The notes beneath the pieces are model-generated. The model saw only the letters and a list, made by a program, of their open reading frames with translations, made no database searches and was not told where the DNA came from. Shown in pieces: positions 8,574 through 17,391 of a DNA stretch of 19,433 nucleotides. The translations under genes were made by a program, and so were the position numbers. Position 1 is the first letter of the stretch. Each line of letters starts with the position of its first letter. The stretch comes from Chrysochromulina tobinii (taxonomy: Eukaryota > Haptophyta > Prymnesiales > Chrysochromulinaceae): contig JWZX01001948.1 in the NCBI GenBank assembly GCA_001275005.1, positions 1 through 19,433 on the forward strand, written 5' to 3'.

Positions 8574-9278
8574 GGTGCCGCCGGCGCCGTGCCGCCTTTG
8601 TCAGCCGTCTTCTTGGGTTTGGGCTTGGGCTTCTGGCCAAATGCGGGCTTCTTGAGCACAGCCCTGATCATCCCCTTCTCGAGGATGTTCGCTTCCACCT
8701 CCCATGTGGTCTCCTTGGACGAGTAGCCCTTCCATTTGACGAGAAACTCCTTCCCTCCGCCCTCCACTTGGCGTTCCTCACGTTCATCGACCACTTGACC
8801 ATGGCTTCGCGTGCATGCACGCGCAGCCGCGTGCCGAGCACCTTGGTCAGGTAGCAGTCCAATGCGAGGGTGCGCTCGGCGGCCAGGTTGTCAATCGGAT
8901 GGCTCTCGAGCTCGACCCAAGCCTCCTTGGCGAGCGTGGCGCTCATCGCGTCGTAGTCGAGCGCGCCGCCTGGCAGGTGCTCTTGGCTGTGCCGCACCGT
9001 CCAGGTACGGGCATGCTCGAGGCCGGCCTTGAGCATGCGCAGAAAGGCAGCATCGCCCCACGCAGGCGTGTGCAGGGCATGCACGAGCAGCGGCTCGTGC
9101 TGTAGCGCCCGGTGGAAGTACTGAAGCGCGTGCACGTCGCCCTTCAGCAGCGGCGTCGGGTCGAGGATGAGCACGTCGAGCAGCTTGAGCACCCACTTCA
9201 TGTACTCGTTGAGCTCGAGCACGTGCTCGATGTGGTATGTTGACAGATAGAGGGGATGGAGCAAGTAGTGCCCGACAA
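8574..9278 (-). pseudogene. Layer 1 gene, inverted segment: transposase-like region and chromodomain
   Basis: Coding sequence on the minus strand, opposite to its neighbours. From 9282 downward it reads AIVGHYLLHPLYLSTYHIEH, then a mostly helical region ending ESHPIDNLAAERTLALDCYL, which looks like the last acidic helix of a DDE transposase (the Glu of AER being the candidate). After a frameshift near 8795 comes a clear chromodomain, KEFLVKWKGYSSKETTWEVE, and a Lys/Pro-rich linker (KPKPKPKK). Chromodomains bind methylated histone tails and some mobile elements use them to choose target sites. GCGA at 8570-8573 and TCGC at 9279-9282 flank the segment as inverted microhomology. Flipping it rejoins the frame at both junctions. 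The transposase call is tentative, the chromodomain call firm. Confidence 0.6.
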
Positions 9279-9648
9279 TCGCCTTGACACGAAGCCGCCC
9301 GAGCCTACACGCGCTCGCAGTGCACGCTCAGGGGTGGGGGCAGCCGCAGCTCGAGCCAGGCAGGCACAAGAGAGCGAGGGGGAGGAGGAGGAGGAGGAGG
9401 AGGAGGCAGCAGTACGGCCACCAAAGAAGCCAAAGGCGCCAGCACGAGCACCGGCACCGAAACCGAAGCGCGCGCGCGCGCCCACGGCAGATTCCAAGGG
9501 CAAGGCGAAAGCCAAAAAGGGTGCCGCAGTGGTGTCCCAAGACTCATCTGATGATGAGGGGACCCACAAGCCTCAATGCCCTGCCCCTGCCAAGCCAGAC
9601 TCATCAGATGACGAGCCATCCGGCTCATCGGAGAATGAGTCCGAGTGA
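9279..9648 (+). pseudogene. Layer 1 gene, 3' end: basic and acidic tail
   Basis: The frame RLDTKPPEPTRARS runs to a TGA at 9646-9648. It contains a run of eight Glu, a Lys/Pro/Arg-rich stretch (PPKKPKAPARAPAPKPKRAR, possibly a nuclear signal) and a repeated SSDDE tail ending SSENESE. Read alone it could be a 130-residue ORF from an ATG at 9256. The better reading is that it is the C-terminus of the layer 1 protein, directly after the chromodomain linker (GGTAPAAPR then LDTKPPEP) once the inversion is undone. The 9256 ATG would then be accidental. Confidence 0.55.
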
Positions 9649-9835
9649 GGTGTGAACATGATGTTCACAGTACGGTATGACCATGATAACTTGAGGTTGA
9701 GCTGATTGCAGATCCGAAATCAGTGAGAAAAATGATGCTGGTAGCATACTTAACATCCTTGGAATCTCTTAATGGCAAGAATCATGCCGGCACTGGAATT
9801 CCGCAGCTTTCACAGTCACCGCAGCTGTGAAAACG
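9649..9835. other. Subterminal noncoding region of layer 1
   Basis: There is no gene. A 17-base perfect hairpin, GTGAACAT-G-ATGTTCAC, lies at 9652-9668, just after the stop codon. Near the right TIR, CTTTCACAG and CTGTGAAAA around 9806-9834 form a second inverted pair. They could be subterminal transposase sites or a transcription end signal. Confidence 0.5.
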
Positions 9836-9862
9836 TGCCCAAAACGACGCGTTTGGCCACCC
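9836..9862 (-). repeat. Right terminal inverted repeat of layer 1
   Basis: Exact reverse complement of 188-214. Because it sits inside the gag frame it adds a false tail (RVAKRVVLGTFSQLR, stop at 9816-9818) to the minus-strand Gag ORF. Confidence 0.85.
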
Positions 9863-9863
9863 T

Positions 9864-11699
9864 ATCGAAGCGTCGAAATTCCTTGAGCGCATGGTCGACA
9901 CCGAAGGCGACGCGTTGGAAGGAATTGGGCGAAAGGTCGACCTCGACGGGTTCGATAGCATATTGCACGTAGGCGTTCGCAACATCCCAGTTGTGGCCGA
10001 CGCCCTGCATCGTGCTGAGCTCGCCCACGTCGCCTATGTCGCCAAGGAGCTCCTCTGCTCCTTTGAACGCGCCTCTGTCAAAGGCGTCGACTTGGGCGAG
10101 CCTGTTGAACGCGCCGACGAACTCGTTGTCTTCAGCAGCGAGGTTGTGCACCGCAGCGCTCTCCGATTGTTCAGCAGAGTCCTCATCGTCAGACGCTTCG
10201 AGTTCCATGCGGTCGGCTAACCTGTACAGGTATGCAGCACCCTCTTCATCCCCTTCGTCGAAGCTGGCGGCGGCCATGGTACGAAACTTGCCGACCTGGC
10301 GGAGGCGGTTCTCGCGAGAGATGCGCACACCTGAGGAGGAGGTTGCGGCCGAAGAGGCGACACTCAACCCAGAGTGTTGTGCAAGGTCTTTCGTGAACTG
10401 CCAGACGTTCGATCGGCTTTCCATACCTTTCAGGTAAGGTGGCGCGTGGTACTTGGACTTGGGGCCGGCCTCCTTGAGGAACTTGCGCTGGAGCTCGACG
10501 TACTGCTTTTCGTCGGGCGAGGCGGTAGGCTTGCACGGGCATCCCCCGAAGACGGAGCACTTGTCGATGCCGGCCTTGGGATCGTCGGCGTTCTGACAGC
10601 CGCGTGCGTCGCAGAAGCCGCACTGGCCGAACCTGATCTTGTCGCTGGAACCGTCGCCCTTCGGCTTGCCTTTGTAGCCCTCTCGCGGGCCACCCTTGGC
10701 TTGAAAGGGCGGGCGGTTAGTACCAGATTGGAAGGAACGTTGGCCGTTAGAAGCACCGGCGCGCTGAAGCTTGAGGGCGCCCGGTGGGCGACTATCAGGA
10801 AGCGCTGTGGTGAAAGCAATGGAACGCTGCGGGAGGATGGCGCGGATGAGGTTGCTCGCTTCGTCGGCCACCCATTCAGATCGCGTGCGAGTGATCGTTT
10901 TGCATCCGGTTAGGAGGTCGATGATGAAGCGCGAACCCCAGTCACGAAGGGGAGGTACATCTTCGGATAGAAGTTGCACCATCACTTTGATGAAGATGTG
11001 CGATGGCGCCCCGCGGTGAACATCCGGGACTTTCTCGTAGAGGTCGAGAAGTGCAGCCAAGCGGTCGACAACGTCTTCCGCTGCCGACGAGTTCTGGAAG
11101 ACGGTTGCAGTGCGAGGGAATCCCTTTTTGGTGAGGCAGGATTCGATGACGATGGCAGACCACTCGTTGGAGAGGAGCTCCTGCGTGGCCGCGTCGTCGG
11201 TCGAGCCGTGCTTGGCGAGCCAGTCATAGATAGCCATGCCGTTGCCGGTGGCGGCCCACCCGGGTGCGCCTGGCAGGCTACGAATGCAACGAGCGAGTGC
11301 AGGCTCCTTTTCCCACTCGACGAGGCCGATGAGGAAGGAAGCGACGACGCCGTTGATGAAGGCGTGACGAACGAGGTACCTGGCGTAGAGGTCGTCGAAG
11401 AATTCGACCTCGTCCCAACCTTCGAGATAATTCCAGAAGCCTTCGCCGGCGAGGTTGAAGTGCAGTCTGAACTCATCGCGCTGGACCGGTTTAGCAAAAG
11501 CGATGGAACAGACGTCGCCGGCGGCAGCCCGGAACTTGATGAGCCAGTCGGCGATGCTGAGCTTGTCGGTCGGGTTGAGATTCTTGAGCGACTGGCAGAG
11601 CTTGATGGTGAATCTGGGTTTGTCAAAATCGGTGCGCAGGGATTTGAAGTCGACGGACCAGTTGTCCACCGATACCATTGAAGAGCCAGTAGTTGACAT
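9864..11699 (-). pseudogene. Retrotransposon Gag-like protein, interrupted (layer 0)
   Basis: The ORF starts at ATG 11697-11699 (MSTTGSSMVSVDNW). The first 290 or so residues are helical and capsid-like (SIADWLIKFRAAAGDV, FWNYLEGWDEVEFFDDLYAR). A Gly/Lys/Arg-rich linker (GPREGYKGKPKGDGSSDK) precedes a cysteine cluster near residues 358-390 (CGFCDARGC, then CSVFGGCPC) that probably binds nucleic acid like a nucleocapsid zinc knuckle, although it is not a classical CCHC. An acidic region follows. Host-frame coding ends at D612 (9864-9866). The visible ORF then runs 15 codons into the layer 1 repeat, and the true tail is at 49-186, total about 657 residues. No protease, integrase or reverse transcriptase is visible; pol may lie left of the window. 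The Gag call rests on architecture, so it is moderate. Confidence 0.55.
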
Positions 11700-12385
11700 G
11701 CTGTTGTACTAAGACGTACTGGTTTCACTGTTTGTATGCTCCACTGAGCTGTGCACTGGCGCCACTGCGCACACGCACAAAGACAAGGACCACCATCGAG
11801 GTCGCTGTCGTCCAGTCACGGAGCAGAGTCAGGGACTGGCTCTGCCCGGATACTTGCCCGGAAAGGCAACTGGACAACCTCGACCACATGATGATCGGTT
11901 ACAGACACCCCGCCACTATTCACACATGAACACGGTTGTGTCACTTAGTTCGAGAAGGCGTTCGGTCGCAGCGTTCTGTCATGCCCGTGACCGGAAAATA
12001 ATTCCCTATCGCCCGGTCAGCCCGCGAGTTTTCCCCGAGCGTTTCCCGCGGCCTCGAGCGCGTCCGACGAAGTTCTCGCCGCGGAACCGACGCGCGTGCG
12101 CGGCCATTATCCTCCGAGCTCCGTCCTCCCGAACGCCACACCCGTAACCCCTCTCTCCAACCGCTCTCGAACGATTGCTTCTGCTAGCTTCTGCGAGGCC
12201 GGTGAGGGCCATCAACGAAACCTTCCGATCCTGGCGGAGGCCCGTCCACAAACCGTCCAACCTTCCACCTCCACCTACACCTCCAACCTCCAAACATCCC
12301 CGGGCGCCGTGACGGGCGCCGTGGCCAAGCGTCCCCTCGAGCACTCAGTCTGCAATGGAGTCGTGTGCGAAGCGAGAAGTTTCCT
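11700..12385. other. Intergenic region between the gag-like ORF and PMK
   Basis: No convincing gene. It should contain the 5' leader of the Gag-like ORF (left part) and the 3'UTR of the kinase gene (right part). A CCACCTCCA-type pyrimidine-rich simple sequence lies at about 12258-12296, and GGGCGCCGTG occurs twice at about 12302-12322. No LTR could be recognised by eye. Confidence 0.5.
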
Positions 12386-14463
12386 CTACGACCGCTGGGA
12401 GTGGCTATGGGACTGGCGTCGCCGGAAACCGATGACGACGATGGTGGCGACGGCGGCGACGACGGCGAGAGCCTCGGCCGCTGCCCTAGCCCACGCAGCA
12501 CGCTCTGCCCGTTTCGCTGCCCGCTCGCGCAGCTCGTCCGGAGTGTACACGCGCAGCGACGGCGAGCGCAAGTGGTTGACGGAGCTGGGCGCGGCGCGCG
12601 CGGAGATCGCGTTCTCCCGCGCAGCAGCGAGCTGCTTAGCGCCCGCGGATGCATGCACGCCTTGCTCCATGGAGGTCGCCTCGACTAGCACCCCATTGTG
12701 GCGCGCTGCAGCGGGCGCCTCTCTCACGGGCAGCTCACACACGACCGTGGGGGCAGGCGGCGGCGCGGTCGTGGGCCACGTCGCCCACAGCGCTGCAACT
12801 CGAGAACGTGTCGCTGCCATGCCACAAGGGGCGCGAGCGCGCTCGCCTACAGGGCCGTCGGTAGCGCTCGGGGCAGCGCTCGGAAGGATGAGTGCCAGAA
12901 CGGCATCGCCACCACCCGCGCCCGGCACCACCGCGAGAAGCACTCCCGGTACCTCCATCGTGGCATTCAGTAAAGCCGTCTGTGCCGGCGGCTCAATGGC
13001 TGTGGCGGCGGCGGCGGAGACAAACAGGATGAGCTGACGAAGCTCGAGGCCACTCTGGCGAATGAGAGCGAGCGCAGCGCCCACGGGACTGATCGAGTTC
13101 CATTCCGTCGGCTGCACAGCGCTGCACTCGCACAGCTGTGCATCCCAACCACGGCCGCCGACGCCGCGCTCATGCAGCCTGCAGAGAGCCGCGATAGCCC
13201 CTTGCACCTTGGCACTGGCCGCGGCGTACTCTTGCCAGAGCGCCTCGGCCGCCGGGTCACTCTGGCGCCACTTCTGCACCTGCTTGACCATCGACGGAGT
13301 GTTTGCGCCACACGCCACATCCGCCATCATCACCTCCACCCCTGGTGGCAAGTGAAAGGGCTCGACAATATGATCCCATGCGCTCGTAGTGCCGAGCACA
13401 CATGCAGCCAGCTCTTTCGCCGGCGGTGCGGCGCCGTCTGCCAAAGCTAGGAACGGCGCGATCAGGGACGGCGAGAAGCGAACGTACCTGCAGCAGCCGA
13501 AGCAGACGTGTGGGGACGTGTGGGGACGTGTGGGGACGTGTGGGGACGTGCGGGGATGTGTCGGACGTGTCGGTAGGTAGGGCGAGACATCCGAGGAGCC
13601 ATCAGAGGCGGCGCCTGCAAGTAACGTTACAGAGCCAAGCGCCGTGGCGAGCGGCGGCGAGCGCACCGCTGGGAGCCATAAGTGGCCGAGCATACATCAA
13701 AGCCTGAGCCTACTTTGCCTTGGGCCGCGCAATGGCACAGCTGCGCAAGAGAGTGCAGCAGAGCCAGCGACGTCGGCGTCGTGCTCGCTGCACCCAGTGT
13801 AACCGCCTCCCCCGGCAGGGAGATGGCGCCAAACGTGCCGAGGAGCGCGGCGAGGAGGGAGGTGACGAGCGTAGCAGAGGAGCCGAGGCCTGTCTTTGCG
13901 ATCTCGCCTTCCTCATCTCGCCTGGGTGGCAGCATTGACGGCAGCGCACGCAAGGAGGCTGCAGACTGCGGCCAGCCGCGAGCGCGCAGCTCGGCCGCCT
14001 GTGAGTAGAAAGCATTGTCAGCGGCGAGAGTCACACGGAGTCCGACAGTGCCACCAAGCGATGCCCATCCCGCTGCGCGGGACGCCTTGACTGCCTCGGC
14101 TACGTAGCCAGAGCCACGAAGCTCAGTGAGGAGCGTGAGGCCGTACAAAAGCGGCACCTCTACGTACCGATTGGTCGGCGGCGGCGCGGTCCCATCCGCG
14201 CGTGGCGTTGGTGCGAGCGGTGTCGACGCCGTCGGCTCGTACACGTACCGCCGCTCATCGTCAAACTGCGGGCTGTGAACCTCGATGAGCAGCGATGTGG
14301 CAGGTGTTTTTGCTGCCGCTGCGTCCTTAAACTCGTGCAGCTCGACACGGCTGTAGAACCGCGCGTCGAGCGCGAGCACGAGGCCGCTGTGCGGCCGGTC
14401 GAGGATCAGATAGCCCCCGGCGAGGAGCACCTTGCCCGGGGCGGAGCAGGTCGTGCCGAGCAT
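12386..14463 (-). CDS. Phosphomevalonate kinase with a C-terminal membrane anchor
   Basis: This is the mevalonate pathway enzyme that phosphorylates mevalonate 5-phosphate with ATP to the diphosphate (GHMP kinase family, ERG8 type). Exons 14463-13667 and 13487-12386 give 632 residues. The ATG at 14461-14463 puts SAPGKVLLAGGYL at residues 7-19, the family position; the in-frame GTG four codons upstream is not needed. Visible are TGLGSSATLVTS (191-202, ATP loop), GKVGSGFDV (about 249-257), and in exon 2 ADVACGANTPSMVKQVQKW and PGVLLAVVPGAGGGDAVLA. These are PMK signatures in the right order. After the catalytic part comes an unusual tail of about 100 residues with a charged helix (RERAAKRAERAAWARAAAE), an 18-residue hydrophobic segment (about 603-620) and a short basic end (RRRQSHSHSQRS). 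That looks like a tail anchor, perhaps to peroxisome or ER. Divergent from the gene at 14737. Confidence 0.92.
13488..13666 (-). other. PMK intron (179 bases) with minisatellite
   Basis: Donor CG|GTGCGC at 13666 and acceptor GCTGCTGCAG ending at 13488. CG plus G rebuilds the Arg codon and joins YGSQR to YVRFSPSLI, exactly the family sequence, so this splice is secure. The intron carries about five tandem copies of a 10-base unit (plus strand GTGTGGGGAC) at about 13508-13560, with decayed copies after it. The copies are open in one frame but are not protein sequence. Confidence 0.88.
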
Positions 14464-14736
14464 CACCAGCCGCACGCGCGGGCAGCACGAAGTGAGGGGC
14501 GGAGCTCGTTATGAACACCTGCCAGCCGCTTGTGAACACACGCACAGCTTAAACAGCATTCACAGCCAATGGTTTATATACGTCCCTGCAGGAGATGAAG
14601 CTCATGGCTCACGCACCCTCCCCCCAGCCCAACCCCCCGGAGCCCGGACCAAACAGGTCCCGCGCACGGCGGAGGCCGACAGTTCGACAGAGCCTCATCA
14701 GAGGTGAGCGCCCGTGGAGCCCTTGGAGCAAGGAGC
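14464..14736. promoter_or_regulatory. Shared divergent promoter region of PMK and the 14737 gene
   Basis: The two genes face away from each other across 273 bases. On the plus strand a CCAAT (14566-14570) is followed after four bases by TTTATATA (about 14573-14580). The TATA-like site lies about 157 bases before the plus-strand ATG and about 115 bases before the PMK ATG on the other strand, so either gene could use it. Confidence 0.4.
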
Positions 14737-16020
14737 ATGGAGGAGCCAACTTTTCGGGAGGACCCGGTAAGACAATTGTAAGTGGGTTTGGATGGTTGTG
14801 AGGTTCGTCTGTGTTATCCGTGTGCCCGTGTGCGCCCGTGTGCGCCCGTGTGTGTCCCGGCTCCCCTCGGACAACGGAGTTTCGGAGTCGGTAATAGTGT
14901 CGGTAAGTGCGCTTGGCGAGCCCTCGCGGTTTCAAAGGCGGCATCACGTCTTTCAATGCGGGAGTCCACAATTCAAGATCTGTTCGTGTGGTCGACGGCA
15001 CCGTTGCGACCGAGCACAACGGCTATCGACCTCACGCGCAGTGGCAGCAGCCTGAGTCTGCGAAGCAGCAGCAGCGTCTTCGACATTGATACCAATGATG
15101 ATGATGTCCAGGACCTCGAGACTGTCTCGGGTGCCAAGGAGGTCCGACTCCTCAAGAAAATGGAGAAGGCTCAGCGGCGGCTGCATGCATCGAAGTCGGA
15201 GATGGAGCTCAACAAACGCAAACAGCGGCACGACGAGATCGGCGTGCTATGGCGCCTGGAGGGCGAGCTGCAGGCAGCCTCTGGTGTGGCGGGGGGCAAT
15301 GCGCCACCCCGTCGGATGCGGAAGGACTTCCGCGTGACCAACCTCACGTCCGACATCCCGGGGGCGCAGCCAAGGGACATGTGCGGCCGCACTTCGTCTG
15401 GGTGCGTTGTCGATATGAACGCAAAGCGTGACTATCCGTATACTCGTGAAGGACGAGCAGTCGTGAAAGACGACGAGCAGCTTTTTGAGACGCCCGACGC
15501 GAGGCTACCACCGCGCCGACTGCCACCGCACTTGGCGCAGATCATGCTCGAGACGGCCGGGATCGCGCGCGACCATAGCCGCGAGATCAAAACCTACGGC
15601 CTGTGCACCTTCGAAGAGCGCGTCTACCGCCAGTCTGCGGTTGAGGTCCACCTATCTACGCCGGGCGTCGGCCTACGTGCGAATCGTCGGCCTCTTGTGC
15701 CGCTCATTGAGCCTCCTCCGCTCGTTGAGCGGCTCGTCACCGTACCAGCCAATAGCTTGCACTTCCATCCCGAGCTCAAGGATTTCAAGCCGTCGCACAC
15801 GTCGCTCTCCTCACACGTAGAGCCGCCGCGACTCGTTGCCCGCCCGCGCACCAATCCGCCCGTGCGCCGCCCGGCCTCCGATTTTGCGGTGCCCGAGCAC
15901 GAGGGCGCCGCCGATAAATCGCTCAACACGGCCGACATCGAGGGGGCGCGAGCGCGGAGACTCGTGGCAGCTACCAACAGACGGCCGCTGGGCTATGCGG
16001 AGAGCCCTTGGGCGCGATGA
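14737..16020 (+). CDS. Hypothetical protein, divergent from PMK
   Basis: The main exon encodes about 360 residues to the TGA at 16018-16020. The start is proposed as a mini-exon 14737-14766 (MEEPTFREDP) spliced over a 171-base intron (GTAAGA to GGTTTCAAAG, phase 0) to GCG GCA TCA CGT at 14938, total 370 residues. If not spliced, the ORF could start at the ATG at 14956 (MRESTIQDLF). Visible regions are a Ser-rich patch (SGSSLSLRSSSS), an acidic patch (DIDTNDDDVQD), a charged helix (VRLLKKMEKAQRRLHASKSE), then a long region with many Pro-flanked motifs (IEPPPLVERLVTVP, VEPPRLVARPRTNPP). There is no signal peptide or membrane segment. The family is not recognised; the composition suggests a cytoplasmic or cytoskeletal, largely disordered protein, a guess only. 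Confidence 0.6.
14767..14937 (+). other. Possible first intron of the 14737 gene
   Basis: Donor CCG|GTAAGA and acceptor CGCGGTTTCAAAG|GCG. It contains repeats of GTGTGCGCCC (about 14819-14852). The splice is supported only by site quality and phase; a second GTAAGT within it (14903) could be an alternative donor. Confidence 0.4.
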
Positions 16021-16258
16021 GGACGTCTGAGACGCGAGTCGCCGAGGGAAATCGTTTGGTAGCTGCCGTAGCATGATATCATGTTTTGATTACTACTCGT
16101 CGTCTTTCGTTTTCTATCCGGAGCCGCGGCCTGAGGCCGCGATAATGAGTCAATGACTGTGCGGTACGGCGCAACCGGGCCGCGACCGTAGGAGGCAGGT
16201 GCCAATTTTTTATTTTATATCGTCGAGGCGTTGACGGCTACATCCCGACTTCGAGCGG
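16021..16258. terminator. Convergent 3' region with AT-rich stretch
   Basis: Tail-to-tail gap of 238 bases between the 14737 gene and the 16259 gene. It holds a 12-base perfect palindrome, CATGATATCATG (about 16073-16084), and an AT-rich run TTTTTTATTTTATAT (16206-16220) that is unusual in this GC-rich window and could mark transcript ends. No canonical AATAAA was seen. Confidence 0.4.
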
Positions 16259-17083
16259 CTACGAGCCCAGCTGCGCCAGCGCCAGCGACGGCCCCCGAAA
16301 TGCAGGCGGTGGCTTTGCACCCTCCTTGACACGGATGGCTTCCGCCTGCACGCCGCGCTTGAACAGACCCGTGTCCATGAGGATGTCGTAAGTGCGGTTC
16401 ACAGGGTCGAATGAGCGAATCTCACCCATGACCTCGTCCCGACTCTCCGCACCAACGGTCGGCACCTGCACGCGGCGCCCGACGAAGTGCTCGCCACATC
16501 GCTCGACCTGGAAGTTGCGCGGCTGGATCTCGCTATCGCTCATCATGTATTTGAGCTGGTTCGTGGCTGTCAGCCTCACTGTGTATGTGTCTGACGTCGC
16601 GTCCCAGTCGATCACCTCTGCTGGTGACCACGAGCCATCTGTGCGCTGTACCTGCACGTGCTCACCCACGCTGTATGTGCCGCTGGCCATGGCCACAGCA
16701 CGCGAGGATGATGCCTCGGCGCTAGTAGCCGGTCCCAACTCGGTGCATTCCGCCAGTCCGGTCGGCAGCTCAATCTCAATCAAATCGCCAGGCCCGAGGC
16801 CGTCAGGTACAATGACCTCGAACAGCCCACCCCATGTAGCCGCCACAGTGAACGGCTCACCGGCACGCACGCCGTCCGGGATGGTGACCTCGACGCGTTC
16901 GGTAGCTGGTCCGTCACTGCTACTGCTGCCAGCGGTCGGGCCCAGGGGAAGTTCGACTTCAATAGCAACATTGCCAGCAACGCCCTCGGGCACCGTGACT
17001 GCAAAATCTCGACCCTCTGAGACCACCATGAAGGTATCGCCGGGCGTGAGGTCAGGCGGTACTATCACCGTGAGCTTCCCCAT
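16259..17083 (-). CDS. VxVPxGxxxGxxF repeat protein with SH3/Tudor-like domains
   Basis: A single-exon ORF of 274 residues from the ATG at 17081-17083. Residues 1-108 are four half-repeats of a short beta unit of the form VxVPxGxxxGxxF: LTVIVPPDLTPGDTF, FAVTVPEGVAGN, VEVTIPDGVRAGEPF and FEVIVPDGLGPGDLI, separated by a Gly/Ser linker near 50-62. Such repeats are frequent in algal proteins of unknown role. After an Ala/Ser linker two SH3- or Tudor-like strands sets follow: YSVGEHVQVQRTDGSWSPAEV with DTYTVRL (about 137-172), and FVGRRVQVPTV with NRTYDILMDTG (about 201-242). There is no signal peptide or membrane segment. Probably a protein- or lipid-binding adaptor; the exact function is unknown. 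It diverges from the membrane-protein gene at 17392. Confidence 0.75.
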   Translation of the reverse strand: MGKLTVIVPPDLTPGDTFMVVSEGRDFAVTVPEGVAGNVAIEVELPLGPTAGSSSSDGPATERVEVTIPDGVRAGEPFTVAATWGGLFEVIVPDGLGPGDLIEIELPTGLAECTELGPATSAEASSSRAVAMASGTYSVGEHVQVQRTDGSWSPAEVIDWDATSDTYTVRLTATNQLKYMMSDSEIQPRNFQVERCGEHFVGRRVQVPTVGAESRDEVMGEIRSFDPVNRTYDILMDTGLFKRGVQAEAIRVKEGAKPPPAFRGPSLALAQLGS

Positions 17084-17391
17084 CGGGTCTGCTGCTCTGA
17101 ATACAGAAAGGTGGTGTGAACTGGCTGTTAATACTCGGGCGTGGGCCTCCAGGTTCCGTTGTCGGTAAGGTGTGAATTGGCTGTTACATGTAACACTCGG
17201 CCGAGCTCTCGGATTCTGTTCGCTCCACTGAACATTAAGTTGCGACTTGACTTGACTTGACTTGACTAAGTTGCGACGCGACCAGCGCTGAGTTTCCGAA
17301 TTAGGCGATTTGACGATGAGGCCCAGTCGGAATTTTCATGCTCGGCCAGTCGGCTCGGCTCAAGGTTCTTGCTTCTCACGAGAAACGCAGG
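17084..17391. promoter_or_regulatory. Divergent upstream region with repeated GTGTGAAyTGGCTGTTA motif
   Basis: Two copies of GTGTGAA(C/T)TGGCTGTTA occur here (17114-17130 and 17170-17186); the second runs into a perfect 14-base palindrome TGTTACATGTAACA (17182-17195) and then ACTCGG. The same arrangement lies upstream of the second gene copy near 19170-19200. A TTGAC pentamer microsatellite, about four copies, lies at 17245-17266 between two AAGTTGCGAC words. No TATA box is obvious. Confidence 0.5.

Larger units (their letters stand above)
186..9864 (+). mobile_element. Layer 1: DNA transposon with TA target duplication
   Basis: The element is bounded by perfect 27-base inverted repeats at 188-214 and 9836-9862, beginning GGGTGGCCAAACG and reading inward, and flanked by TA at 186-187 and 9863-9864. 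It lies inside the Gag-like ORF, and removal with one TA restores that frame, which fixes the boundaries independently of the repeats. Without the nested layer 2 it is about 3.25 kb. It holds a single plus-strand gene (298-9648) starting about 85 bases inside the left repeat, with about 190 noncoding bases before the right repeat. A TA duplication is typical of Tc1/mariner and some smaller superfamilies, but the protein does not look like a standard Tc1/mariner transposase, so no superfamily is assigned. Confidence 0.8.

Noticed and set aside
8094-8726. A 210-residue plus-strand protein starting at 8094
   Set aside because: Its first codons are in the layer 2 repeat and its last third is antisense to the chromodomain region. 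Only 8124 to about 8573 is real coding sequence, part of the layer 1 gene.
8574-8800. The chromodomain as part of a chromovirus integrase
   Set aside because: No reverse transcriptase, RNase H or integrase core is nearby, and undoing the inversion places it in the layer 1 transposon gene.
9816-9863. The last 15 codons of the minus-strand Gag ORF as native sequence
   Set aside because: They are encoded by the layer 1 terminal repeat, and gag continues at 186 when the element is removed.
10974-11681. 235-codon plus-strand ORF
   Set aside because: It is antisense to the Gag-like ORF, whose helical and Cys-cluster layout is more protein-like.
12096-13037. 313-codon plus-strand ORF
   Set aside because: It is antisense to the well-supported phosphomevalonate kinase exon 2.
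6055-14937. Three predicted introns of exactly 171 bases
   Set aside because: They occur in unrelated genes with no shared sequence. Two were picked for frame compatibility, so the equal length is probably chance.
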